In this document: positions 49,144 to 58,373 of the stretch, piece by piece
How the letters are laid out: each line of letters begins with the position of its first letter
Position numbering within the stretch: position 1 is the first letter of the stretch
Assembly (NCBI GenBank): GCA_001949185.1
Contig: BDGG01000002.1
Span: 7,716,772-7,780,771 of the forward strand
DNA from: Ramazzottius varieornatus
Taxonomy: Eukaryota > Tardigrada > Eutardigrada > Parachela > Ramazzottiidae
Reading direction: 5' to 3'
Length of the DNA: 64,000 nucleotides
The notes under the pieces: generated by a model
Database searches by the model: none
Seen by the model: only the letters and a program-made list of their open reading frames with translations
Told to the model about the DNA's origin: nothing
Program-made: the position numbers and the translations under genes

Positions 49144-50067
49144 TTACTTGTGGGTATCACGAACATCGACCGTACGGACTTGCTCTTGGCGTTTCTGCAT
49201 GGCCGGAAGCGTTGGATCCGCAGGTTCAGCTTTCACATTGCTAACCTTGCTCCCTCCCATATAGTTCGTGTAATAATAATACCCACCAGCAGCCACTGCA
49301 GCCGCGATAGCCAGCGGTACCATCATGCCACCCCCACTAGCTTTCGGTAGAGCGGCACGGCCCGCGTTGATCCCAGAACTTCCGCCTCCGCTAGCACCTG
49401 GAGAACCTCCGATTCCCGCAGCTGAACGGGCATGGCTAGACGACTTGTCGACCCTACCAGACTCAGTAGCTGTATTGCGCGGAGTCCAGTCTTGGCTCTG
49501 TTGGGTGGTGCCTGGGGTTCCTGTCGTACCGGTGTGCGACGCAGCCTTGCCACCAGTTGAACCGGAAGTACTTGAGCCAGACATTCCAGTCGATCCAGAA
49601 GAACCACTTGAGCCTGAAGACCCACTCCCACCGGAGCCAGAAGAGCCCGATGAACCACTGCTACCACCTTGCATGCCGCGGCTGCCACCACCAACACCCG
49701 ACTGCTGACCGAAACCGGAAGCCGCTCCTGCGCCGGTAACTGGGTTAGCGCCGCCACCGGTGGACGCAGTATGGCCAGAAGAACTTCCAGCCATGCTAGT
49801 TGACCCTGCTCCTGTACGTGGACCACTTCCAGAACTTCTACTGCTGCCTTGGTTCATTTCCGCTTGTCCACCGGACTGTCCAGCCGAGCCATGGCTGCTG
49901 CCACCGCCCATGTTACCACTAGCGCTACCAGCGGGGCCGGACTTGGCATTCATTCCACCGGTGGTCTGACCTGTTTTTCCCATGGCTTCTCCCGATGCTC
50001 CAACGCGATTGCCGATGTCAGAGTTGGCGTTGCTGCCACCGGAAGATCCCTTGTTGGAGGACGACAT
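49144..50067 (-). CDS. Gly/Ser/Thr-rich single-pass membrane protein (cluster member)
   Basis: A single-exon frame of 307 residues. The first 240 are low-complexity Gly/Ser/Thr/Ala sequence (GSSGSSGSGG type). A membrane segment follows (GGGMMVPLAIAAAVAAGGYY, then YYTNYMGG), and a charged tail of about 40 residues ending VRTVDVRDTHK. The GGGM-P-hydrophobic-GAAYY-NY pattern resembles the membrane segment of the gene at 56862-57416, so the two are likely paralogues. No standard presequence; a tail-anchored-like topology is possible. The start codon lies six bases after the stop of the PIGBOS1-like ORF and in the same frame. ATCACCATG is a good initiation context. Function unknown. Confidence 0.65.
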   Translation of the reverse strand: MSSSNKGSSGGSNANSDIGNRVGASGEAMGKTGQTTGGMNAKSGPAGSASGNMGGGSSHGSAGQSGGQAEMNQGSSRSSGSGPRTGAGSTSMAGSSSGHTASTGGGANPVTGAGAASGFGQQSGVGGGSRGMQGGSSGSSGSSGSGGSGSSGSSGSSGSTGMSGSSTSGSTGGKAASHTGTTGTPGTTQQSQDWTPRNTATESGRVDKSSSHARSAAGIGGSPGASGGGSSGINAGRAALPKASGGGMMVPLAIAAAVAAGGYYYYTNYMGGSKVSNVKAEPADPTLPAMQKRQEQVRTVDVRDTHK

Positions 50068-50073
50068 GGTGAT

Positions 50074-50283
50074 TTAGGGGTTTAGGGGAGCAGAAACGGC
50101 ACTGGCTTGAGCTGCTACACGAGTTTGCTCTTCGGCACGATCCCTGGCCTTCTTCTCCAACTCGACTTCTCTCGCCTTTTCCAAGATAGTCGGTTTGAAG
50201 ATGTAGGTACCTGAAATGATACCCAGACACACAAAGAACGTCGTCAAGAATCTAGGATCACGGAAAAAACCTGGGCCAAGCAT
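50074..50283 (-). CDS. PIGBOS1-like mitochondrial microprotein
   Basis: A frame of 69 residues: MLGPGFFRDPRFL, a membrane segment (TTFFVCLGIISGTYIFKP), then a charged helix (ILEKAREVELEKKARDRAEE). Human PIGBOS1 (54 residues) has the same plan, with LGI-x-GG-x-YIFQP followed by a charged helix. PIGBOS1 sits in the mitochondrial outer membrane and contacts the ER protein CLCC1 to tune the unfolded protein response. The resemblance is short but specific. The stop codon (50076-50074) is followed by ATCACC and the ATG of the next ORF in the same frame, so one transcript probably carries both. Stop-codon readthrough would fuse them. Confidence 0.6.
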   Translation of the reverse strand: MLGPGFFRDPRFLTTFFVCLGIISGTYIFKPTILEKAREVELEKKARDRAEEQTRVAAQASAVSAPLNP

Positions 50284-50663
50284 GCCTCACCTGCAAAATC
50301 GTCGTAAAATCGAGAAAACTATTGAAACTTGATCACGCCGGCCTACCCAGCTCACGGTGGTGCTTGCGATAATGAAATGAGCCCAACAATGACGTCAAGA
50401 GCAAGGTGAATGGCTTGATTGCTAACTTGTTCGAACGGGATATCAGGGCATTATCGCCTTGACGTCAATGAGGTAAAACGATTGGCGAGAGCCATGGCGT
50501 TTCACAGAAGGAGCTCGTTTTTCGGGGTGAAAAAATTTTGCCATTCGGGAATATATATCGTTTTATTGGCAGGATCAGCTGTTCATCCGCACGTATTTCT
50601 CCTCCGTTGCTTCTCTTCCTGCCTTCTAGGAACATCTTCCTCGTTTGCCGACAGCTGTGGAAG

Positions 50664-51098
50664 ATGTCTACCACCGGATCGCAGATCGCAATCGGAGCGG
50701 CGGCCGCCGTGGCGCTTGGACTGGGGTACATGGCCTATAACAACTCTAGAAAGACTACCCCCTTCGCTGCAACTCACGGACAAACGCTTCCACACCAACC
50801 TGCCCCTGCTGGAGTAAAAGGAGTCGACGTATTTAATGCAAATTACATTGAGGTAAGTTGCGTTAATGAGTAAGAGCGACGACCACAGTGCGAACTCTTG
50901 CTCAACTCGGTTTGTTAGTAAGTGATGTTATGTCGAAATTAGTCTCCGATCCGACCTTCGAATCTTCAGTTGACGTGAATGGTTATATTGTTGCAGGCTC
51001 GACACAATCCCGGAGTGAGAGATATCCCACAAGGTGGGCACTATGGTACCGATACTCGCTCGACAGTCGATCAAGGTTCGTCGCGCCCGCAGAAATGA
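50664..51098 (+). CDS. Single-pass membrane protein with TRSTVDQG tail (cluster member)
   Basis: Exons 50664-50852 and 50997-51098 encode 96 residues (phase 0 join, GTAAGT donor, TTGCAG acceptor). A short polar N-terminus leads into a membrane segment (QIAIGAAAAVALGLGYMAYN). The tail contains PAPAGVKGVDVFNANYIEAR and ends with GTDTRSTVDQG plus eight residues. The PAG-x-K, Y-I/V, H-N and TR-x-TVDQG landmarks align with the proteins at 56008-56430 and 54657-55457. An acceptor (CCTTCTAG) upstream of the ATG suggests an untranslated exon; its promoter may be shared with the minus-strand genes ending upstream, only 380 bases away head to head. Function unknown; mitochondrial membrane is an inference from its paralogues. 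Confidence 0.7.
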
Positions 51099-51992
51099 AA
51101 AGCTGGAAGACCTTGGTAAAGAGTGCTAACCAAATAAGATGCGACCTTGGAATCCTGTGAAGAGTGTCGAGTTGTCAGCTTATGAATGTCTTCTTCGTGT
51201 TCGTTTGGTGTGATATCAAGACCCCTACAGTACTTCCCAAACTCCGATATTCTAGCTGTACACTACCAAAGCTGCACTGGAGGTTTTGGCGTCTGGCTGT
51301 GATGGCTGGCAGGTGACTAGCCTCCTTCTTATTAATTAAACGGTGTTGCGGTGTTGCTTTTAACTTTTACCCACTGGGGCGTTAGTTTGTTTCGGTTTTG
51401 GATGACGGAAACCAGTTATCCGTAGTCCTTACTCGGGACCGAAACTTTGAAAAAAACCTGGAAGTCTCTCCTCTGTAAACATCGTAAATTACTTGGAAAA
51501 AGGACGAACAATACGTCATGCCAAGGACCGAGATTCGAGAACCTTCAGCTGTAAAACGTAAAATGAAAATAAACCATCGCCAATTCTGTAAACGTTCCAT
51601 GGATCAGAATGTACATTCGCCAGAGAAATAAATTAACAGTCAGTCAATGGGGAAATTATTGATAAAATTTAATCAGCATGTTCGTTCAACTCTTTCTGCT
51701 CGCACCACAGTTCGTTCAGCTCGATACGTGGAAGATCTTCGACTCCTCGAGTCAGCGGATGCGGAGGAGCTGGGAGATTCAAATGCTGGCGGTAAGTTGT
51801 CAGATAGCGAGCACAAAACGCAAGCACGCTTCTTGGGTACTTTTGTCCACGTAGGATGAGGGTAGATGGCTCGAAGTAATCCGTTTCCGCGTCATGCGTG
51901 CTACAAAAAGATCAAAGGGACTATTATCAAGACTCCAGTCGGAATTGTTGTTCTTATTTATTGGAAAACGAGCGAACAGATTCTTTTGTTTC
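51099..51992. other. Intergenic stretch
   Basis: A plus-strand open frame near 51647-51800 ends close to a perfect donor (GTAAGT, 51792), but I find no partner exon or similarity. Nothing else seen. Confidence 0.4.
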
Positions 51993-52943
51993 TTACTGAT
52001 TCTTCAGATACTTGAACACGGGATCCTTCGCCGGTAAACTCCTGAGGCAGTCTTCGAGCCTATGCAGCTGATCCGGAAGATATGGCCAGAACGCTATACA
52101 TTGTTCCCATGAAGGAACCCAGAAGTCTTCTCCTTCTTCTGGAAGATTTAAGATAGCCTTGTGAAACACTGTTTCCCACGACCTTATACCGTCTGACTCT
52201 ATGCGGTTTGTCCACCTGGGTTCTCCCACAGTCTCTGCTAGGAATGCGGACATGTACAGCATTGCAGATACACGTGCCTAGCCTAAATTTGGGGATGGAC
52301 AAAAATGTGGGGAACGGAGCGAAAGCGACACGGGCCAGCTGTGGTGACCAATCAANNNTCCGTCCCCACATTTTTGTCCACCCCACATTTAGGCTAGGCG
52401 CGTGTACGGAAGAACGACCAACAGACGGAGGAATCAGTCCAACGTCGGTGAGGTACTGTGAACCTGGCATGGGGAAGTCACAAAGAGGAACCTGAACTCT
52501 GTACAAGATGATCTGCTGTATTTGAGGACCGCTCCGACGCTCTCAGCGTGTCTTCACAGTGAGTCAGCTTGACGTTGGCAAAGTCAATAATCACACAACG
52601 TGTTTTTTCGGTAACCATCCTTGTTCGTCCCTCCCGGGCCGCTTTCCGAGTTCCGCAAGGTGTCTGTAGCAGATCGAATGTTAACTTCCATTTTGCCAGA
52701 TCGCGACTGCCTAAGCCGATGACGAATGATTTTGACAGGTAATCCCGAAGGATGCTGTTCCACGCCGAAGACACTCTGGAAATGAAAAAATGTGCGACGA
52801 CATTGCGGACCTTCATTTGTTCCCAGGCATCTAACAGCGCACCTTTGACAAGCTTCTTGTTGTAGTGTTGGGAGGTGTTTGAAGATATCCCAAATGATGT
52901 CGTAGTTCAGATCGTCCCACCTCAGCATCGGCAACACAGGCAT
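51993..52943 (-). CDS. F-box protein
   Basis: Exons 52943-52843, 52775-52492 and 52237-51993 encode 209 residues. The first intron (GTGCGC..TTTCCAG, 67 bases) and the second (GTTCCT..CCTAG) both keep phase. The F-box is MLRWDDLNYDIIWDIFKHLP, then EACQRVSSAWNSILRDYL across the first junction. F-box proteins join substrates to the SKP1-cullin ubiquitin ligase. The C-terminal part (LPEEGEDFWVPSWEQCIAFW and YLPDQLHRLEDCLRSLP) has no domain I know and would hold the substrate-binding surface. An upstream ATG in another frame opens a basic stretch (MPKRKEATRELRIANLPKKK) that does not join the F-box frame by any splice I can see. Intron 2 contains a large palindrome and an assembly gap. Confidence 0.7.
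52265..52400. repeat. Palindromic element with an NNN gap at its centre
   Basis: GCCTAGCCTAAATTTGGGGA with TGGACAAAAATGTGGGG on the left is mirrored by CCCCACATTTTTGTCCA with CCCCACATTTAGGCTAGGC on the right. The centre holds NNN at 52356-52358. It lies in intron 2 of the F-box gene and differs from the other two inverted-repeat families. Confidence 0.85.
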
Positions 52944-53367
52944 CCGGTCCACTCTTTAGCTTCTTCTTGGGAAGATTCGCAATCCTCAGCTCCCGCGTAG
53001 CTTCCTTTCGCTTAGGCATTCCTTCATTTTTTCCCGCTCACCAACACCATCCCGAGCCTTTGAGCACGCTCAGCACAGCCGATCAGAATAACCGGACAAA
53101 CATCGAACAATTCCGGTGCACCATAAGAAAATTTTGAAGAAAATAGAAATTAGCGCTAATTTTTGACGTTACAGAGTTTGCGATTCGAGGACGGTAACGA
53201 CACGGTCAATCAACTCGACTTCCAATCAACCCTTCGCATCCTGAGGCCAGAATTTTATGCACCTGACATCGCTAACAATTCTGATTCTTCTTTGCAGGGA
53301 TCTCCCTTCAAGATCCGTACCAAAACATATCTTCTTATTACCCTGAAGTCCGAAGCCAACTTTAACC

Positions 53368-53934
53368 ATGAATGAATTTGACAGGTACCATCGACAAGCC
53401 GTGGAGCGGGCGGAGAAGGAAGGACGGATGCCACCATTGCCTCCACTGCGCCCCTTGCGTGGTAGAGAGCTCCGTCCAGAGGAGGATCTCTTCGAGCCCC
53501 GTTACTTTGCTCCCAGTCGCAACAACATCACTCGATCCAGCCTCAAGCCCAACAGGACACCTGGACTGCTAGCAGCCACCGCTACCATCAGCGTCGCCGT
53601 TTCATACCTCACTTATCGTCAAATGTACAAGCCATCCCGAGTGCCTGCTAACTACGACCAGTCCAATCTCGCCATGTGCCAGAAAAAGTATGGACCCATA
53701 CCTGACCATGTGGTCCCCATCAACACGCTGGTGTCGTCTGGTAAGCAACAGAATCCTGATGCTCGGTATGGACCTGATGCCGGAAACTCACTCTATTATA
53801 CCCGGAACAAAGTCAACGCAGCAGAGCCTGCTTACACCTTTCAGAATTGGCATGCATGGGAGACACCCCTCGTTAAACGGGAACAAGCTATGGAGAAAGG
53901 CGAAGAGATCATCAGATCTATTCGGGATCAGTAA
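53368..53934 (+). CDS. Single-pass membrane protein of unknown family (cluster member)
   Basis: A single coding exon of 188 residues. A charged Pro/Arg-rich N-terminus (about 65 residues) precedes a membrane segment (TPGLLAATATISVAVSYLTY) and a polar tail of about 100 residues with PIPDHVVPIN, NPDARYGPDAGN and a C-terminal acidic/basic helix (QAMEKGEEIIRSIRDQ). A TTTGCAG acceptor at 53292-53298 suggests a 5' untranslated exon. It lacks the TVDQG tail of its neighbours but has the same plan and a Tyr-rich juxtamembrane region. Topology would put the tail on the opposite side from the basic N-terminus. Function unknown. Confidence 0.65.
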   Translation: MNEFDRYHRQAVERAEKEGRMPPLPPLRPLRGRELRPEEDLFEPRYFAPSRNNITRSSLKPNRTPGLLAATATISVAVSYLTYRQMYKPSRVPANYDQSNLAMCQKKYGPIPDHVVPINTLVSSGKQQNPDARYGPDAGNSLYYTRNKVNAAEPAYTFQNWHAWETPLVKREQAMEKGEEIIRSIRDQ

Positions 53935-54656
53935 ATGCGTGTATAGTTTTGCGATTGAAGTTTTATTCAGCGTGTGTTTTTACTTTGTGGTAGATGTGCA
54001 GAATTCGAATGTTTTTCCTGTGTCGTTATAATTAATAGAGAATTCCCCTGGTGCCAAGTGATTTCAGTACGAGGGTACTTGTTTACGGACGTCAAAATAT
54101 CACTCTAAAAACCTTCACCAACTACGTCCTGTGGTTAGGTTCTTGATACCTTCACAAGCACGGCTGTCTTCGGAAAATCGAGTCTACCGGAAGTGAGCTA
54201 CTGTACACTATTGACTGCGACACTTCCGGCCACGGGAGACAACTCAGTTTGCGTTGGCGCCGAAAGATGAGGGGACCCCAGATTAGATAAGGTACAATAT
54301 AATTAAATTATGTGCAGGCGGAAGAAAGGCACTAAGGAACCTTAGAACAGAATCGACAGTTTCGTAGGACCGCATTTCTGGGTCCTCCGCGCGAAATCTT
54401 CATCCATTGCAAACGCAGCACTGGACGGCTCTGTGGAGAAAGAGACTTTGTCTTCGGGACTCGTCAGTCGTCACTACAGGAGAAATCCAGTATACTATAA
54501 TCAACTTGAAATAAAAGTTACCTAGCAGCATTTGTGGTGCTAACGATAAGGCAAAAGGGTCGCGGGAAGAACAAGACTCTGCCGACTACCATCCTCGTTT
54601 TGGATTAGTTTGTCTTCGACTCCTGTACTATCCTGACTTTTATTATATTCCCCACA

Positions 54657-55457
54657 ATGTCGGTTACAAGGCTGCTGATGCGGGCAGCAGCACGGTTTGC
54701 ATTGCCCAGAAGTTATCTTACGTATCCCGGAAGCGCCGGATACAATGGTCCTTCCACTCTCTCCTCATTATTTCCCATCAGGAGCAACGGATTATTTACC
54801 CAACAAACCGCCAACCTTCACAGTACACGTTTGCTTCGAGCGGGTGACAAAAAAGGGAAGAAACCAGAGAAAGGTGGTAAGGGAGGCAAAGGTAGCAAAG
54901 GTGGTAAAGGCGGCGGAGATAAGCCATCGAAAGGCGGCTCGAAAGGTGGTTCGAAGGGCGGGGGTGGAAAGCCAGGAAAGGGAGGTTCTAAGGGTGGCTC
55001 GAAGGGACCTGTTAGTAAAGCCGTGAAAGAAGGGGCGAAGGAGCTGAAGCACAAGGCTGAGAAAGCCACCAAAGGTGGACATGGAAGCAAAGGGCCGCAA
55101 GGCAAGTCGGAGAAGAGTGGTGGTGGAGGCAGTTCAGCCCTGGCCTTTGGTGGAGGCCTGATTGTCGGCGGACTGGGTGCTTACCTGGCTACGCAGATGG
55201 TCAACTCTAAGGGCAGCGGAGGTGGTGGTGGAGGCGGCCATGGTGGATCCGGAGGTGGCCATAAGAGCAGTGGTGGACATCATCCCAGCACGTCGTCCCA
55301 TCTAGTACCGCAGGATACTAAGTATGTCAGGAACAAGTACGACAACACCATCGGACCTAATAATACCCTCAGCTCGCGACCCGTATACGATAGAGATGGC
55401 AGACCGTTGGATGATCGAAGGACTGTCGATGGCGGAGAACTCCATCCTAGACAATAA
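54657..55457 (+). CDS. Mitochondria-targeted-looking Lys/Gly-rich single-pass membrane protein (cluster member)
   Basis: A single coding exon of 266 residues. The N-terminus (MSVTRLLMRAAARFALPRSY) is a classical amphipathic mitochondrial presequence. Residues 60-150 are GGKGSKGGKG-type Lys/Gly repeats. A membrane segment follows (ALAFGGGLIVGGLGAYLATQ), a Gly/His-rich spacer, and a tail with VPQDTKYVRNKYDNTIG, NNTLSSRP and DRRTVDGGELHPRQ. The tail aligns with the protein at 56008-56430 (DTKYVKNEHDNTI; DTRYTVDQG). Most likely an inner-membrane or outer-membrane mitochondrial protein; the charged repeat could bind nucleic acid or acidic lipid, which is speculation. About 600 bases upstream hold nothing recognised. 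Confidence 0.75.
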   Translation: MSVTRLLMRAAARFALPRSYLTYPGSAGYNGPSTLSSLFPIRSNGLFTQQTANLHSTRLLRAGDKKGKKPEKGGKGGKGSKGGKGGGDKPSKGGSKGGSKGGGGKPGKGGSKGGSKGPVSKAVKEGAKELKHKAEKATKGGHGSKGPQGKSEKSGGGGSSALAFGGGLIVGGLGAYLATQMVNSKGSGGGGGGGHGGSGGGHKSSGGHHPSTSSHLVPQDTKYVRNKYDNTIGPNNTLSSRPVYDRDGRPLDDRRTVDGGELHPRQ

Positions 55458-56007
55458 GAAAGTTGGATTTAACATTTCTCCCTGTAATGCAGCTTTTCAA
55501 ACGTATGATGCCCTTCGCCATGTGAAGTATCTTTCGCAGTTCCTTTTTCTGTGTATACCTTACAATACTCGTTTTTCTCCTACCGCGTCCGGTATGCTCG
55601 ATGTCGAAGTTCTCAAGCCAAACCTGCTAATCCGAACGAATCTTTCATTATCAACGAAAAAAGGTTCGCTTTCCAAAAATGCATGCTTTGACAGACCGCC
55701 GTCTTCTACTAACGAAACGTATAGTGATATTGAAGATATCGCAAACGCTGGCATAACTAACGCGTACTTGATAGCATTCGACCGCACGAGGCGATAAAAA
55801 TAGGGAAACCCGTTAAACTACACGAGCACTGATTCCAGCTTGGTGCAAGTCCCGGAACCTTTCCAGATACTTAACGTATCAGCGTACTAGTTTATGATCT
55901 CGGACGCCTGCGAAAAAACACAAAACAAACCATGTTTGCGCACAAGTTTACTTCAATTCCGGTTGACATAATTATCATCAAGGTCTGTGTCGACCATGCA
56001 GCGAAAC

Positions 56008-56430
56008 TTACGATGTGCCTTGATCGACAGTATATCGGGTGTCAACGCCATCCGTCTTGCCCAATGTATTGTTCGACGCGATGTAGTTAGGTCCAGTATC
56101 AGCTATGGTGTTATCGTGCTCGTTTTTCACGTATTTCGTATCCATCGGTCCTCCCTGGGTCTTCATGCCAGCGGGAACATGTGTCGGTCCAGCGCTGTAT
56201 TTGTCCGCGTAGAAGTTCTGGTAGGCGTAGAACAAAGCAGCCGCCCCAGCCGCACCCATTAGTATAGCCGGAATGTTAGCTCCTCCACCTGAGCTGGAAG
56301 AAGAGGTAGATCCCGTGGTCCCAGTATATCCCGTCGTCCCAGTTGATCCCGCTGTCCCAGTTGATCCCGTCTGCGCGGCCATTAGCTGACGTCCGCCCGT
56401 CGAAAACCTCCTGCACGCCTGTCGCAACAT
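56008..56430 (-). CDS. Mitochondria-targeted-looking single-pass membrane protein with TRYTVDQG tail (cluster member)
   Basis: A single coding exon of 140 residues. The start at 56430 (MLRQACRRFSTGGRQLMAAQ) gives an arginine-rich presequence; the open frame upstream crosses a splice acceptor (GCTTTGCAG), so the upstream ATG is not used. Gly/Ser/Thr repeats (TGSTGTTGYTGTTG) lead to a membrane segment (NIPAILMGAAGAAALFYAYQ) and a tail: VPAGMKTQGGPMDTKYVKNE, HDNTIADTG, NNTLGKTDG and DTRYTVDQGTS. It shares the tail landmarks with the proteins at 50664 and 54657, and the PxGM motif with 56862. It lies head to head with the 56862 gene, about 430 bases between start codons. Confidence 0.75.
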   Translation of the reverse strand: MLRQACRRFSTGGRQLMAAQTGSTGTAGSTGTTGYTGTTGSTSSSSSGGGANIPAILMGAAGAAALFYAYQNFYADKYSAGPTHVPAGMKTQGGPMDTKYVKNEHDNTIADTGPNYIASNNTLGKTDGVDTRYTVDQGTS

Positions 56431-56861
56431 CTTGCCCGCCGATTCACACACCTGCAAAGCAAAAAGAGCAGTCAATCGTACAGGATACTCCGAACACTGT
56501 ACAGGTAGTAAGAATTACGAAAACAGTTCGAGAGGAAATTTACAGACATCTCTGACATCACTTCCAACCGGAAGTCGCGATTTTGTCCGTCAATCAACAT
56601 TACGTCAATCAACCGTTCAAGTTGTGTCCATTGGGAATTTACCGCTTGCTGATAAGTACAAGTACGTACCCGTCAGTACCGTACTTTGGGCCAAAAGTAC
56701 ACAGTAACGCATTGGCAATCCCCATCAGCTGTTTACGTTCTCCTGTTTCCGCTCTCCTGTTCTCCCAACCTCAAAGAATCGTCTCAGCATTGCTCCCACT
56801 CTTTCTTCTCCAACGAGACAGCTTCTTTTCTCTTGTGTTGCAGGCTACTTCCGCAGCGAAG

Positions 56862-57416
56862 ATGTCACATAGAAGCGAAGGCCAGGGATCGGACAGTCGA
56901 TCAGGACCAGCCATCGGGAGCGCCCACAAAGCCCCAACATCCTCGGCTGGCATGGGATCGACACACGGACAAAACCCTCAGACGTCCGTCAATACTGATA
57001 ACCCAAGAGGCTTCCAGGTTGGAGGAAAGTCTCAGGTTGCAGCTGGACTGCCAAAGGGAGGTGGAATGCCGATTGTAGCTATGGCTGGAGGCGCTCTCGC
57101 TGTTGGAGCTGCATACTATTTCTGGTACGAGTAATAAAATTCTCGTACAGTAGTTAATTTCTCCAAGCTCCGGTGCAGGTTGTTTAAATTGATCGTGGTC
57201 TTTTTTTGCAGGAACTACGGAACAAAGAGCCATACCGCGGTCCCGACAGGAATGCAACCGACGGACCGGGATGGAAGCAAGAGCAGTTCGAGCCGTGACA
57301 CTGGCTCTATTCCCGAGAGAAATCCCATCAACACCAACATCAGTAGCGGACCTGGTAATTACACCAAGGATAACGCTAGTTCAGGTGGCATCGGCTGGCA
57401 AAACGCTAGCAAGTAG
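56862..57416 (+). CDS. Single-pass membrane protein (cluster member)
   Basis: Exons 56862-57124 and 57212-57416 encode 155 residues. The donor GTACGA follows TTCTG, and the acceptor TTTTTTTGCAG restores the codon (Trp-Asn-Tyr). Without splicing the frame stops at 57134. The N-terminal 70 residues are Ser/Gly/Gln-rich. The membrane segment is GGGMPIVAMAGGALAVGAAY, ending YFWNYG, very similar to that of the 49144-50067 protein. The tail (SHTAVPTGMQPTDRDG, NPINTNISSGPGNYTKDNAS) resembles the 56008-56430 tail near the membrane but lacks TVDQG. A TGTTGCAG acceptor about 20 bases upstream of the ATG implies a spliced 5' untranslated region. Function unknown. Confidence 0.75.
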
Positions 57417-58373
57417 TTCGGTAGAACTGCCACTGCCTTATTTTACTTAAGTCTGTACACGCTACTTCAGCTTATCGTTTTGTGTGGGATTTCCGGAAGT
57501 GTATCCAGAGTTTGTTGGCGGAGGATTTAGACCTTTGCGTGCAGGAAGCTTCGCTGTTGGTTTTCAAGCCGAACGAAATTCTACTGGTTGAGCAGCTACT
57601 CTTGCAGACCCGTTCTGCCATTGTGAGTTACTGATGTACGAGATAATTTCTTGTTCCCGAATATATCGCGCCGAAGTGTAATTTTTTCAACTTCTAAGGT
57701 CCACACGGGGGGTGGGGGTGGCTCTGTCGAAGTTCATAGCCCGCGACCCTTTTAAGCGCAGAAGCCGCAAATCATGAAAAACGGCAAAGCTATCGATTGA
57801 TAAGGCTGGACAGTGGATGAGTAAGTTTATGGACTGTAGTGCGCAACATTTTCTCTCACAGGTTTAGTAATTTAATGATAATTTACATGACAATTTACAG
57901 TGACACCAAAAGATGCAGAGAATATGATGATTATACATACGAAAAGATCAATGTCACCGTAATATGTTTCATCGCTGATGTGAATCAGAAAGCACTGTGG
58001 AAAGTGCCAAGGTGCACCAGAAAAAAAGGACCCTACTAAAAAAATCGACCGACGTAGAAAACGGAGCAAAGGAAGCTGTACAGAGTCCGAAGCAGACTAT
58101 ACAGGGAACAACGTGTGAAACCACATTTATTTGGTAAAACTATACAGTGATCCAAAGATTCAATTTTCTTTCAATGATCAAATGATAAAATTAATATAAT
58201 ATAGCATTTATGCAAAGGACGAGAAAAGAAAGATGATCCGCTAAAAACCGAAAACTAACGAAACATTCTTTTTCGGGCATTGTTTCTTCTTTCCACTGAG
58301 CAACGAGTCTTTCTGGCTTCTTCCACATGGCGACTAGTAACTTGAGCGTTAGTAGGTGGAGCGGAAGCCAGTC
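57417..58373. other. Intergenic, no gene seen
   Basis: AT-rich, with no supported ORF. It separates the membrane-protein cluster from the PAW gene, whose 3' end it faces. Confidence 0.55.

Noticed and set aside
49323-49969. ORFs opposite or offset to the Gly/Ser-rich membrane protein, some very Pro/Glu-rich
   Set aside because: Produced by the low-complexity sequence; none has start context, splice signals or a sensible domain.
52831-53019. Lys-rich ORF (MPKRKEATRELRIANLPKKK) as the N-terminus of the F-box protein
   Set aside because: It is in another frame, the F-box frame has a stop just upstream of its ATG, and no splice joins the two. It may still be an overlapping upstream ORF.
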